58,150 bases of DNA, taken from the NCBI GenBank assembly GCA_947455025.1, contig CANGLU010000014.1:1-58150 (forward strand), written 5' to 3'. How positions within the stretch are numbered: the stretch's first letter is position 1; each line of letters starts with the position of its first letter. The DNA comes from Hyphomicrobiales bacterium. GTDB lineage: Bacteria; Pseudomonadota; Alphaproteobacteria; Rhizobiales; Beijerinckiaceae. Positions 1-8,916 of this stretch are shown piece by piece. The position numbers and the translations under genes were made by a program. Below the pieces are notes generated by a model. The model was given only the letters and a program-made list of their open reading frames with translations, did not search any database and had not been told where the DNA came from.

Positions 1-1153
1 GGAAAAAAGAACCGTCCAGATCGCATTGCCTTCGATGGGCGAAGAAGAATGGCAGGCCGTGCGTGGCCCGATTGAATCGGGTTGGCTCACGCAAGGCCCG
101 AAAGTGGCCGAGTTTGAAAAGCAATTTGCAGCACGCCACAACGTGCCGCATGCGCTGGCTACAACAAGCTGCACAACGGCTTTGCATCTCGCTTTAGCCG
201 CTATGGATATCGGCCCCGGTGACGAGGTGATTGTGCCTTCCTTTACGTGGGTCGCTACCGCCAATGCGGTGCTTTATTGCAATGCCATTCCAGTGCTGTG
301 CGATGTTGATCCGCGCACCAACAATATTGATCCAGCGTCTGTTGCCGAAAAGGTAACGGAACGCACCAAGGCTGTAATGCCAGTGCATCTGTTTGGCCTC
401 TGCGCCGACATGGATGGCTTGCGCGCGGTTCTACCCAAGCATGTGAAGATTGTTGAAGACGGCGCTTGTGCTGCAGGCGCATCCTATAAAGGCACGCCAG
501 CGGGTGCTTTGGGCGATGCGGCGTGTTTCTCCTTCCATCCGCGCAAGTCGATCACGACGGGCGAGGGCGGTATGATGACCACCATCCATGACGATGTCGC
601 TGCCAAAGCGCAGGTATTGCGTAACCATGGCGCGTCTGTGTCGGAAGAAATGCGGCATCGCGGCGCGCAGCCTTATCTGCTGCCGGACTTTGACGAATTG
701 GGCTTCAATTACCGCATGACGGATATTCAAGCCGCCATCGGCCTTGTGCAGATGACAAAGCTTGATCGCTTTATTGACGAGCGTGATGTCGCCGCACGTC
801 GCTACCGCGAAGAGCTTGCCGATATCGAATGGCTGCGTCAGCCTGTGGTGCCAAACGATGTGCGCCATGCTTGGCAGGCTTATGTTACCTATGTCGACCC
901 GAAGCTTTCCCCGCTGCCGCGCAACGAGATCATGGCGAAGCTGCATGCGATGGGCGTTGCCACGCGGCCCGGCACGCATGCCATCCACATGCTCGGCTAT
1001 TACCGCGAGCGCTATAACATTAAGCCGGAAGATTTTCCGGGCGCCAAGGATTGCGAAAACAATACGATGGCTATTCCGCTGCATAACCGTATGAGCGAAG
1101 ATGATTACTCTTATGTCATCGAGTGCATCCGCTCGATTGCGAAAGGCCATTGA
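1..1153 (+). CDS. DegT/DnrJ/EryC1/StrS family sugar aminotransferase (5' partial)
   Basis: Pyridoxal-phosphate aminotransferase that would aminate a keto-sugar nucleotide for a surface glycan. The frame is already open at base 2, and the first possible start codons (TTG 26, ATG 35) fall inside a conserved N-terminal stretch (TVQIALPSMGEEEW), so the true start lies before the window and the last 383 residues are seen. Family motifs are present: SCTTALHLAL for phosphate binding, EDGACAAGA, and the Schiff-base lysine in FSFHPRKSITTGEGG. The C-terminal part is complete and ends 2 bases before the methyltransferase ATG, which suggests one transcript. Family membership is firm. The exact substrate (perosamine, 4-amino-arabinose or another sugar) cannot be read from the sequence. 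Confidence 0.93.
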   Translation, partial: EKRTVQIALPSMGEEEWQAVRGPIESGWLTQGPKVAEFEKQFAARHNVPHALATTSCTTALHLALAAMDIGPGDEVIVPSFTWVATANAVLYCNAIPVLCDVDPRTNNIDPASVAEKVTERTKAVMPVHLFGLCADMDGLRAVLPKHVKIVEDGACAAGASYKGTPAGALGDAACFSFHPRKSITTGEGGMMTTIHDDVAAKAQVLRNHGASVSEEMRHRGAQPYLLPDFDELGFNYRMTDIQAAIGLVQMTKLDRFIDERDVAARRYREELADIEWLRQPVVPNDVRHAWQAYVTYVDPKLSPLPRNEIMAKLHAMGVATRPGTHAIHMLGYYRERYNIKPEDFPGAKDCENNTMAIPLHNRMSEDDYSYVIECIRSIAKGH

Positions 1154-1155
1154 TC

Positions 1156-2163
1156 ATGTCGCAGCCGCAATGGTTATCGGATTTATTGGGCGTTCAAGTT
1201 CCGGCGGAAGGCGCGAGTGCTACCGCCAATGGCCGTCAGATTACAACGGTCGCGGGCATTCCGCGTTCGGCTGAATTTGTATCGGCCGCGCAAGAGCAAA
1301 CCCGCGAGACGTTCGGCTTTAAATGGGCCAAGCGCGATACGTTTGAAGGCTCGGTTGCTGACCATATGCGCACCTGGCTTGTGCAGAAATATGGCGATGT
1401 GCCATTTGCACCTTGGTTTAAAGAGCATGGCGAGTATCCGATTATTTTGGATGCTGGTTGCGGTGCAGCGCTTTCCGGCATTGCGCTGTTTGGCCCTGTG
1501 ATGGACCATGTGCATTATCTCGGCGTGGATGTTTCAACCGCTGTTGATGTCGCCTCCGCTCGCTTTGCCGAACGCGGTTGGTCAGCCGGATTTATTCAGG
1601 CCGATTTGAACCAGATTCCCGTGCCTGAGCGCTCGGTTGATATCGTGTTCTCGGAAGGTGTTTTGCACCATACGGACAACACCTTCAACGCGCTAGCCGC
1701 CGTCACCAAACACGTGAAGGTCGGCGGGCGTGTGGTGTTTTATGTCTACCGCAAAAAAGGTCCGGTGCGTGAATTCACCGATGATTATATCCGTGACAAG
1801 ATGCAGATGATGACGGCGGAAGAAGGCTGGGCGGCGATGGAACCGCTCTCCGAGCTCGGCCGCATTTTGGGCGAGTTGAACATCGAGATTGATATTAAGC
1901 GCCCGGTTGATTTGCTGGAGATTCCAGCAGGTAAAATCAATTTGCAGCGTTTCTTCTATTGGCACGTGCTGAAGGCGTTTTATCGCCCTGAAATGTCACT
2001 TGATGAAATGAACCACATCAATTTCGACTGGTTCGCACCAAAGAATGCACGCCGCCACACGGTGGAAGAGGTGCGCGGCTGGTGCAAGGAATTGAACCTC
2101 GACATCGAACACGAATTTGCGGAAGAAGCGGGCATCAGCATTATTGCGAAGCTTACAAAATAA
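1156..2163 (+). CDS. class I SAM-dependent methyltransferase with degenerate Trm112-like N-terminus
   Basis: A 335-residue methyltransferase. The SAM-binding motif is ILDAGCGAALSG (about residues 97-108), followed by the acidic strand GVDVSTAVD and the motif FSEGVLHHT (about 165-173). Residues 1-60 resemble the Trm112-like leader found on many cell-envelope methyltransferases (GIPR followed by TFGFKWAK), but the zinc cysteines of that leader are missing. I chose ATG 1156, 2 bases after the preceding stop, because an upstream frame extension to 1123 would overlap the aminotransferase and adds nothing conserved. Its place among sugar genes suggests O- or N-methylation of a sugar, but the target is unknown. 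Confidence 0.85.
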   Translation: MSQPQWLSDLLGVQVPAEGASATANGRQITTVAGIPRSAEFVSAAQEQTRETFGFKWAKRDTFEGSVADHMRTWLVQKYGDVPFAPWFKEHGEYPIILDAGCGAALSGIALFGPVMDHVHYLGVDVSTAVDVASARFAERGWSAGFIQADLNQIPVPERSVDIVFSEGVLHHTDNTFNALAAVTKHVKVGGRVVFYVYRKKGPVREFTDDYIRDKMQMMTAEEGWAAMEPLSELGRILGELNIEIDIKRPVDLLEIPAGKINLQRFFYWHVLKAFYRPEMSLDEMNHINFDWFAPKNARRHTVEEVRGWCKELNLDIEHEFAEEAGISIIAKLTK

Positions 2164-2166
2164 TAC

Positions 2167-2251
2167 CGTCATTGCGAGGAGCGTAAGCAACGAAGCAATC
2201 CAGTTTTTTGAACCATTGGCTGGGTTGCTTCGCTATTCGCTCGCAATGACG
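2167..2251. repeat. imperfect palindromic intergenic repeat (REP/BIME-like)
   Basis: A left arm at 2167-2203 (beginning CGTCATTGCGAGGAGCG and ending GAAGCAATCCAG) is answered by a right arm at 2220-2251 (CTGGGTTGCTTCG ... TCGCAATGACG). The arms can fold into one long imperfect hairpin. The core CGTCATTGCGAG...GAAGCAATCC is the type of dispersed palindrome I recognise from many proteobacterial intergenic regions. It fills the only sizeable gap between the methyltransferase and the asnB-like gene. I saw no second copy in the window. Confidence 0.8.
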
Positions 2252-2275
2252 ATCATAAAGCGAGAATAGAAAACC

Positions 2276-4153
2276 ATGTGCGGCATAGCAGGCATCTATC
2301 ATTTTGACGGAACGCCCGCGTCACCTGTGACGCTGAAGGCGATGACGGATGCGCTCGTTCACCGTGGCCCCGATGGTGAGGGTCAATTTACTGATGGACC
2401 GGTGGCCCTTGGCCATCGTCGTCTGTCGATCATTGATTTGTCAGATGCCGCCCATCAGCCAATGCCGTCGGCGGACGGTAAGCTAGTGCTCACCTATAAT
2501 GGTGAGGTCTATAATTTTCAGGAACTCCGCATCGATTTGGAAGCCAAGGGCCATTCCTTCCGCTCGCGCGGGGATAGCGAAGTGGTGGTTACCGCCTTTC
2601 GCGAATGGGGCTTGGATGCGGTTTCCAAATTCAACGGCATGTTTTCGATTGCGCTATGGGATCGGGCCAACAAGCGCCTGACGCTGGCGCGTGATCGGTT
2701 TGGCGTGAAGCCGCTTTATTATTGGTATGACGGCAAGACGCTGTTGTTCGGCTCCGAGATCAAAGCGTTTATGAAGTTTCCGGGTTTTAAGGCGAAGCTC
2801 GATCCGACGCATCTCGCTGAATATATGACGTTCCAGAATTTCATATCGGACAACACGCTGTTTGCGGGCGTGAAGATGCTGCCGGCGGGCTCAACGATAA
2901 CGATTGAAGCGGGCATGAAAAGCCTGCCCGAGCCTGTGCGTTATTGGGATTTCCGCTTTGTCGAAGATGCGTCGATTACCGATCGCGCAGAGGCCGAGCA
3001 AGAAGTGGATCGGTTGTTCCAGCAAGCGGTCAGCCGCCAGCTGATCTCCGATGTGCCGATTGGTTCTTACCTCTCAGGCGGTATGGACTCAGGTTCGATT
3101 ACCGCGATTGCAGCGCGTCAGCGTCCGATGCTGCATACGTTCACCGTTGGCTTTGATATGTCATCCGCCTCTGGCCTTGAAATGGCGTTTGATGAGCGCC
3201 GCGCCGCCGAGCGGATGTCGTATAAATTCAATACCGAGCATTATGAAATGGTGCTAAAAGCGGGCGATATGGAACGCTGCATGCGTTCACTCGTCTGGCA
3301 TTTGGAAGAGCCGCGGGTTGGCCAATCCTATCCGAATTATTACGCGGCTAAACTCGCGAGCCGGTTTGGCAAAGTGGTGCTGTCGGGTGCGGGCGGTGAC
3401 GAGCTTTTTGCCGGCTATCCGTGGCGCTATTATCGCGCTGCAAGTGCGCAGAATTTCGATGACTATGTCGATCGCTATTACGAAAATTGGCAGCGTCTGG
3501 TGCCAACGGAATCCTATTCGGATTTGATTGCGCCTTTGGGGTCGGAAGGCCGCAATGCCGATCCACGTGCGATTTTCCGCAATGTGTTTTCGCATCACGA
3601 TGCGGAGCTAAAAACGCCGCAAGATTACATCAACCACTCGCTCTATTTCGAAGCCAAAACCTTCATGCATGGTTTGCTGGTGGTAGAAGACAAGCTCTCA
3701 ATGTCGCAATCGCTTGAGAGCCGTGTGCCGTTCCTCGATAATGATCTGGTTGATTATGCGGGCCGCGTTCCAGTGACCATGAAGCTTGCCAATCTCGGAG
3801 AGGTTTTGAAGCTTGATGAGAACACGCCGGGCTCAAAAACCGCGACCTATTTCGGCAAGACCAATGATGGCAAGCTGATCCTTCGCTCCGCCATGTCGAA
3901 ATATATTCCCGAGGACGTGACGCAAGCCTTGAAACAGGGGTTCTCGGCACCGGATGCGAGCTGGTTCCGTGGCGAGAGCATCGACTATGTGCGCCGCACG
4001 CTGATGAATCCGAATGCCAAGCTCTGGACTTATCTTGATCGCACCACGGCGCAGGCGCTTATTCTCGATCATCTCGAAGGCCGCCAGAATCGTCGATTGC
4101 TGATCTGGTCGCTCCTGTATCTTGAAGTCTGGCTGGACCTCTTTGAGGGATGA
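2276..4153 (+). CDS. asnB: asparagine synthase-type glutamine amidotransferase (first copy)
   Basis: A full-length 625-residue AsnB-family enzyme with both halves. Cys2 (MCGIAGIYHF) is the N-terminal Ntn glutaminase nucleophile, with VHRGPDGEG and LSIIDLS following. The synthetase half has the ATP pyrophosphatase loop SGGMDS at residues 267-272. The family converts aspartate to asparagine using glutamine and ATP, but copies inside O-antigen and capsule clusters often amidate uronic acids (WbpS-like). The location and the presence of a second, divergent copy at 12703 favour the glycan role; this is inference. The next gene starts within its stop (ATGA at 4150), so translation is coupled. Confidence 0.92.
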   Translation: MCGIAGIYHFDGTPASPVTLKAMTDALVHRGPDGEGQFTDGPVALGHRRLSIIDLSDAAHQPMPSADGKLVLTYNGEVYNFQELRIDLEAKGHSFRSRGDSEVVVTAFREWGLDAVSKFNGMFSIALWDRANKRLTLARDRFGVKPLYYWYDGKTLLFGSEIKAFMKFPGFKAKLDPTHLAEYMTFQNFISDNTLFAGVKMLPAGSTITIEAGMKSLPEPVRYWDFRFVEDASITDRAEAEQEVDRLFQQAVSRQLISDVPIGSYLSGGMDSGSITAIAARQRPMLHTFTVGFDMSSASGLEMAFDERRAAERMSYKFNTEHYEMVLKAGDMERCMRSLVWHLEEPRVGQSYPNYYAAKLASRFGKVVLSGAGGDELFAGYPWRYYRAASAQNFDDYVDRYYENWQRLVPTESYSDLIAPLGSEGRNADPRAIFRNVFSHHDAELKTPQDYINHSLYFEAKTFMHGLLVVEDKLSMSQSLESRVPFLDNDLVDYAGRVPVTMKLANLGEVLKLDENTPGSKTATYFGKTNDGKLILRSAMSKYIPEDVTQALKQGFSAPDASWFRGESIDYVRRTLMNPNAKLWTYLDRTTAQALILDHLEGRQNRRLLIWSLLYLEVWLDLFEG

Positions 4154-4737
4154 GCATGACCGATAAAGTGTCCGAACTCGGTGAGTTGCTTAAAGCGCTG
4201 CGTCTGCGGCGTGATGAAGAATTGCGCTCGACCTACAACCGCAGCCTGCCTTTTGCGGACGCGCAGTTTGACCGCTGGGAACGCGCCAAGGCGTTGGGCT
4301 TTGGTGAGAAGACCAGCATCTATGATTCCTCCGTTGTAATGGGCGATGTGCGCGTCGGTGCCAACACGTGGATTGGCCCGTTTACGATGCTCGATGGCTC
4401 GGGTGGCGGGCTGACGATTGGCGATTATGTTTCAATCTCGTCAGGCGTTCACATCTACACGCATGATACGGTTTTGTGGGCCGTTTCAGGTGGCGTGCAA
4501 GCAGCCCGCAAGGGCGCGGTATCGATCGGCTCGAATACCTATATTGGCGCGCAAGCCGTTATTATTGCGGGGGTGAACATTGGCTCGCGTTGCGTGATTG
4601 CGGCCAATAGTTTGATTAACCGCGATGTGCCCGATGGTACGGTTGTCGGTGGCACACCCGCGCGGCGTTTGGGTCGCGTGGAAGGTGAAGGAGCTGATGC
4701 TCGCCTTGTTTATGATGGCAAGGATGCATCGCGATGA
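4150..4737 (+). CDS. left-handed beta-helix (hexapeptide) acyltransferase
   Basis: A 195-residue protein with a helical N-terminus of about 50 residues and then hexapeptide repeats from about 55 to 165 (VGANTWIGPF, IGDYVSIS, IGSNTYIGAQAVI, IGSRCVIAA), closing with the typical VVGGTPARRL. This is the fold of sugar O- and N-acetyltransferases of the WbbJ/maltose acetyltransferase type, which use acetyl-CoA in the cytoplasm as trimers. The catalytic histidine is probably in GVHIYTHDT. It overlaps the asnB stop by 4 bases and the following glycosyltransferase by 4 bases. A WbpD-like N-acetyltransferase role is possible, because a WbpE-like aminotransferase lies downstream, but is not shown. Confidence 0.88.
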   Translation: MSMTDKVSELGELLKALRLRRDEELRSTYNRSLPFADAQFDRWERAKALGFGEKTSIYDSSVVMGDVRVGANTWIGPFTMLDGSGGGLTIGDYVSISSGVHIYTHDTVLWAVSGGVQAARKGAVSIGSNTYIGAQAVIIAGVNIGSRCVIAANSLINRDVPDGTVVGGTPARRLGRVEGEGADARLVYDGKDASR

Positions 4738-5990
4738 ATGAGTTGCACGAAATGCCCCGTCGCCTGATGATGATTGGCTATAACACGGTTGATGAATTGA
4801 TCCGCGATGGAAAAATCCGGTTTGATGATCCTGTGTCGCTGGAGCTGCAATTCAATCTCGGTCGCATGTTTGACGAAGTGATTTACGTCGTGCCATTCGG
4901 CCGCGAGAACATCGAGCGCCGTATCGATGATACCACGATTTATCGCGAGCTGGCGTTTGACCGCTCCGAGCGCGGCTTTAAACTTATTCTCAATGGCCTA
5001 ACGCATATAGCAAAAGCGCGTGCCTTTATGGATGAGACGGTTGCGCGCTTTAAGCCCGATGTGGTGCAAACCGTAGGTCCGCATATTCCGGCGGCGATGG
5101 CGTTGATTTCGCCACGCACGCGGGTATTGCCGACCGTGTGCATGATTGAAGCCTATTGGGAAGATATTTTGCCCTTCCAGCAATATTTTCCGAGCGCGAT
5201 TAAGAAGATTTTGCCGTATTGGTACCGCCTCGTTTATCGGTTGTTTCCGCGTTATACGGGTGCTCCTTCGCTATCACCGCCTTATTACACCTCGAAAGGC
5301 ATGGACGAGGCGCGGATTTCGCCATGGATTCAACCTTTGGATTTGCGCGAAGTAGAAGCGGCTGATGCGGCGGACGCGCCCGATGCGGTGAACGCTTCCG
5401 CTCATCCACGCATTGTGGTGCTCGGTCGATTGCACCCGGAAAAACTCGCCGTCGATGCATTTGATATTTTTGCCAAAGCGATAGAAGGCGGCTTGCCCGG
5501 CACGTTGATTTTTGTGGGCGATGGGCTTGATCGGCCAATAATTGAATCACGCGCAAATGCGCTTGGGCTATCGGATCGCGTTGTGATTACGGGGCTTGTG
5601 CCACATAAGCAGGCTATGTCGATTTTGAAGGCGTGCGATTTATCGATTGCACCAATGCAGGGCTCTGCTTTGCTTGAAACCTTGGCGGCGGGCATTGCAA
5701 CCGTTGCCTATGATCACGAAACGCATGCGGCGCTCATTACGAGCGGCGAGAATGGTGTATTGGTGCCGCATCGCGATGTGGATGCGGGTGCCGACACCTT
5801 ACGGCAATGGCTGATCCATCCGGAAGAAGCCAAGAAAATCGCGCAAGCGGCAAAGCATCGGGTTGAAGAAAAATACAATGTCACGGCGATGCGCGCCTTG
5901 CTTCTTCAGCCCTTTATCGATGCGTATCATTTGCCGCGTTATCAAAAACGGCGGGCCGCGCAATCGCACCGTGTGATGGAGACGGCCTAA
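4734..5990 (+). CDS. GT4-type glycosyltransferase
   Basis: A 418-residue GT-B fold protein. The C-terminal nucleotide-sugar half is recognisable: VVLGRLHPEKLAVDAF, LIFVGDGLDRP, RVVITGLVPHKQAMS and the donor-site region GSALLETLAAGIATVAYD. The N-terminal half carries the acceptor domain (KPDVVQTVGPHIPAAMAL). A low-complexity Ala/Asp linker (EAADAADAPDAVNASA, about residues 205-222) joins the two halves. The start overlaps the preceding stop as ATGA. It acts on the cytoplasmic face of the membrane, adding one sugar to a lipid-linked intermediate. Donor and acceptor are unknown. Confidence 0.87.
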   Translation: MNELHEMPRRLMMIGYNTVDELIRDGKIRFDDPVSLELQFNLGRMFDEVIYVVPFGRENIERRIDDTTIYRELAFDRSERGFKLILNGLTHIAKARAFMDETVARFKPDVVQTVGPHIPAAMALISPRTRVLPTVCMIEAYWEDILPFQQYFPSAIKKILPYWYRLVYRLFPRYTGAPSLSPPYYTSKGMDEARISPWIQPLDLREVEAADAADAPDAVNASAHPRIVVLGRLHPEKLAVDAFDIFAKAIEGGLPGTLIFVGDGLDRPIIESRANALGLSDRVVITGLVPHKQAMSILKACDLSIAPMQGSALLETLAAGIATVAYDHETHAALITSGENGVLVPHRDVDAGADTLRQWLIHPEEAKKIAQAAKHRVEEKYNVTAMRALLLQPFIDAYHLPRYQKRRAAQSHRVMETA

Positions 5991-7177
5991 TGTCGAAGCG
6001 TCTCCTCTATGTTGATGTAAATGCGAGCTTTATCAATCCGACGCGCAATCTCTTGCCTGTTGCTTTGATGAAGGGGTGCGATGTTCGTTTTTTTGGTCCG
6101 GGACATGTCTCATCCGATGTGTTGGCCATTGGTCTTCCAGCCTTCATCGAGAAAAACGGCCCGTTTGATGCGATAGCTACCAATACGTTGGTGCTGTTTT
6201 CCGATAGTGTTGATCCATCGCGTTATGCGGCCAATGTGCGCGCGGCCTATGCTTATGATGGCCTTCCGGAAGATTTGCTGTTTTTACCGATCATCGCCAA
6301 GCAGTTTGCTGCAGTTCATATTCCACGGATCGCCGTGCTGCTCGAAAATGATTTTTACAATTGGACCGCCCGCGAGCGGGACAAGATTGAAGCCGCGGCA
6401 GATTTCTTTATCGGCTTTGGGGAAGAGTTCTGCCCCTTTATAGCGGATATGCCTGAGCTTCGTTTTGAGCACTTTGCCTCGATGACAACCGATATATGGG
6501 CCGAGTTTTGTCGTAGCCAAAAAGGCCGCGTTGCATCCTTGCCGCATTTTGTTTCTGATGCCGAATTCTCCGTTTCCCCTTTGGTGAGCCGTCGCGATTT
6601 TTGGTCGGTGATGGGCGTGCAATATCATGCACGGCAAGTGGCGCGGGATCATCTCATCGCCAATGGCATCACGCCGATTGTTGATAGCCGATTGCGCAAG
6701 CTTGTTTCGATTTTGAAAAAGACGCGGCTGATGCGCGGCGAAAAGCGGATCGTGCAAAAACTGCTCAATGCGGATTTTGCATCCCGCATTGCTCAAACGC
6801 GGTATTCTTATACATGCGGGTCTGGACTTGCGATGCCGATCCGCAAATTTTTCGAGATACCATCGGCAGGAGCTGTGCTGGTTTGTCGTCCGTTTCATGG
6901 CTTTGCCGAAGCAGGTTTTGCAGATGGTGTGAACTGCATTCTGGCCGAGCCGAATGAGTTGATGGATGTGCATCGCTCTCTGATTGCCGACCCTGACCGC
7001 GCGCAAAAAATTGCAAGTGCGGGGCAGCATTTGGTGATGGATCTCCATTCGCTTTCCGCACGTTCCGATCACCTTGCCGCGATCGTTACCGCCATTGCCG
7101 AGCGGCGCTTTGCGGGTAGCCAATGGATCGGTGGATCGCATGTGTTGCGAACATCTCTCGAGCGGAGTGTTGCGTGA
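5990..7177 (+). CDS. CgeB-like glycosyltransferase family protein
   Basis: A 395-residue protein with a weakly conserved N-terminal half (LLYVDVNASFINPTRNLLP). The C-terminal region RKFFEIPSAGAVLVC ... FAEAGFADGVNCILAEPNEL matches the donor-binding end of the CgeB/Glyco_trans_1_2 group of GT-B enzymes. These occur in spore-coat, S-layer and flagellar glycan clusters as well as in capsule loci. TAATG overlaps join it to the genes on both sides. A 359-residue open frame runs antisense (6284-7363) but has no recognisable protein character. The glycosyltransferase assignment rests on this one motif region, so it is less firm than for its neighbour. Confidence 0.7.
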   Translation: MSKRLLYVDVNASFINPTRNLLPVALMKGCDVRFFGPGHVSSDVLAIGLPAFIEKNGPFDAIATNTLVLFSDSVDPSRYAANVRAAYAYDGLPEDLLFLPIIAKQFAAVHIPRIAVLLENDFYNWTARERDKIEAAADFFIGFGEEFCPFIADMPELRFEHFASMTTDIWAEFCRSQKGRVASLPHFVSDAEFSVSPLVSRRDFWSVMGVQYHARQVARDHLIANGITPIVDSRLRKLVSILKKTRLMRGEKRIVQKLLNADFASRIAQTRYSYTCGSGLAMPIRKFFEIPSAGAVLVCRPFHGFAEAGFADGVNCILAEPNELMDVHRSLIADPDRAQKIASAGQHLVMDLHSLSARSDHLAAIVTAIAERRFAGSQWIGGSHVLRTSLERSVA

Positions 7178-8916
7178 TGTTGCCGTCTCTGCTCCGATTG
7201 TTCCGTGATGTCTATCGGGTGACGGGCCGTCGCTTGCCTTTATTGGTGATCTTAACCTTTTTAAATGCCGTGTTGGATGGCGCTGCCGTTGCAGCCTTGC
7301 TGCCTTTGTTAAAAGCAGTAGGCGGAACGCCGGGTGCGGGCGATGATCGGGTAACACAATCAATTAATGCCGCTTTGGCGTGGTTCGGATTGCCAGTCAC
7401 GGCGTCGGCCATCGCCGCCTTTGCGATCGGCATCATGGCGTTTGGTGTGGTTGTCTTTTTGGCGCAAGCCTATTTGGGTGCCAAGCTGCAAACCGAATAT
7501 GTGGCGGCTTGGCAAAGGCGATTATTTGCAGCCTATTTTGGTTCGGAATTCGGATTTTTTCGCGAGCGTCGCGCGGGTGATCTAATTTCGGCGGGGATCA
7601 CCGAGCCCGTTCGGTTGGGTGGTGCGTTTTATCAGGCCAATCTCATTCTTTCGTCGGTATTGTTTATAGGCGTGCAAATTGCGGTTGCGCTTGTTATTGC
7701 GCCGGTTGTTGTTGCGATGTTGTTTGGCGCAGGAACGTTTCTCTTCATCGTCTCTGTCGGCCTTGTTCGCCGTGGGCTGTTGGTGGGCGAGGAAATGACG
7801 GTGGTAAACGCCGATCTACAATCCGATGCGGGTGAATTGGTGGCTGGGGCCAAATTCGTTAAAGCAACCGCTACGGAGGATCGCGCGGTGGAGCGTCTTT
7901 CGCGAACGGTGATGCGTCTTCGCGACCTTACCTTTTCAAACGCGTTTGACGTACAGATTGTGCGGGCGATTTTTGAATATGCCAGCGGCTTTGTGGTGAT
8001 CCTCTTGCTCGTCGCAGGCCCAACCCTTCTGGCGGTGGATGTTGGCACGGTAATCGTGATTGTGGCGATGTTTATTCGGCTGTTCCCGAAGGTGACGGGC
8101 TTACGGCAATGCCAACAATCGATCAGCCTTGTCTTGCCCGCTTTTGATGCCGTGACATTGATGGCGACTGAAGCCGAAAGCCGCGCTGAACGGTTTTTAG
8201 CAGCCGAAGGCGCAGGGCAATTGGGGGCAGGGCCTGCATCGATCGCGTTAGAGAACGTGCATGTGGAGATTGGCGAGCGCACGATTCTTGATGGCATTGA
8301 TCTGACCATTAATGCAGGTGAATTTGTTGTGCTGACGGGGCCGACGGGTGCAGGCAAAACGACCTTGCTTGATTGCATGTTGGGGCTACGCCGCATTCAA
8401 TCGGGCGTGGTGCGGATTGATGGCCATAATCTCAATACGCTCGCCGTATCGGAATGGCGGCGCGGTGTTGGCTATCTCGGTCAAGACCCGATGCTGTTTC
8501 ATGCGTCGATAGAAGACAATCTGCGTTGGATTAGGCCCGACACGACCCGTGAAGCGATTGAACAAGCGTTGCGCTTGGCGTCCGCCGATTTTGTTTATCG
8601 TTTGCCGGATGGGTTGAAGACGATTGTAGGCGATGCAGGCAGCCGACTTTCAGGCGGCGAACGACAACGCATTGCGCTTGCTCGCGCGCTGTTGGGTGAA
8701 CCTCGATTGTTGGTGTTAGACGAAGCAACAAGCGCGTTGGATGGGGCAACCGAAGCCTCCGTTGTTGAAACCATCGCGAAGCTTAAAGGGCGTATGACGA
8801 TTGTATCGATCACGCACCGTCCCGCTTTGGTGGCGGTGGCTGATCGGATGATTGAAGTGCAACACGGTAAAGTGGCTGCAGGGCAAGCCACGCAACAGGA
8901 TATAAAGGTGATCTAA
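7177..8916 (+). CDS. ABC exporter (fused membrane and ATPase domains), PglK/MsbA-like
   Basis: A 579-residue half transporter that would work as a homodimer in the inner membrane. Residues 1-330 hold about six membrane segments. The ATPase has Walker A GPTGAGKTT (388-396), signature LSGGERQR (491-498), Walker B LLVLDEATSALD (about 511-522) and the H-loop ITHRP. I chose ATG 7177, which overlaps the previous stop (TGATG); the open frame continues to 7123 but the extra residues are not conserved. In glycan clusters this family flips lipid-linked oligosaccharides (PglK) or exports glycolipids. Placed between glycosyltransferases and a WbpE-like enzyme, it is the likely flippase of this cluster; this is inference. 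Confidence 0.9.
   Translation: MLPSLLRLFRDVYRVTGRRLPLLVILTFLNAVLDGAAVAALLPLLKAVGGTPGAGDDRVTQSINAALAWFGLPVTASAIAAFAIGIMAFGVVVFLAQAYLGAKLQTEYVAAWQRRLFAAYFGSEFGFFRERRAGDLISAGITEPVRLGGAFYQANLILSSVLFIGVQIAVALVIAPVVVAMLFGAGTFLFIVSVGLVRRGLLVGEEMTVVNADLQSDAGELVAGAKFVKATATEDRAVERLSRTVMRLRDLTFSNAFDVQIVRAIFEYASGFVVILLLVAGPTLLAVDVGTVIVIVAMFIRLFPKVTGLRQCQQSISLVLPAFDAVTLMATEAESRAERFLAAEGAGQLGAGPASIALENVHVEIGERTILDGIDLTINAGEFVVLTGPTGAGKTTLLDCMLGLRRIQSGVVRIDGHNLNTLAVSEWRRGVGYLGQDPMLFHASIEDNLRWIRPDTTREAIEQALRLASADFVYRLPDGLKTIVGDAGSRLSGGERQRIALARALLGEPRLLVLDEATSALDGATEASVVETIAKLKGRMTIVSITHRPALVAVADRMIEVQHGKVAAGQATQQDIKVI

Noticed and set aside
431-1150. 239-residue antisense frame over the first aminotransferase
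   Set aside because: The sense frame has all catalytic motifs; the antisense one shows no family features.
6284-7363. 359-residue open frame antisense to the CgeB-like gene
   Set aside because: It overlaps a well-placed, coupled gene, is full of His/Arg/Cys typical of antisense reading and has no recognised motif.
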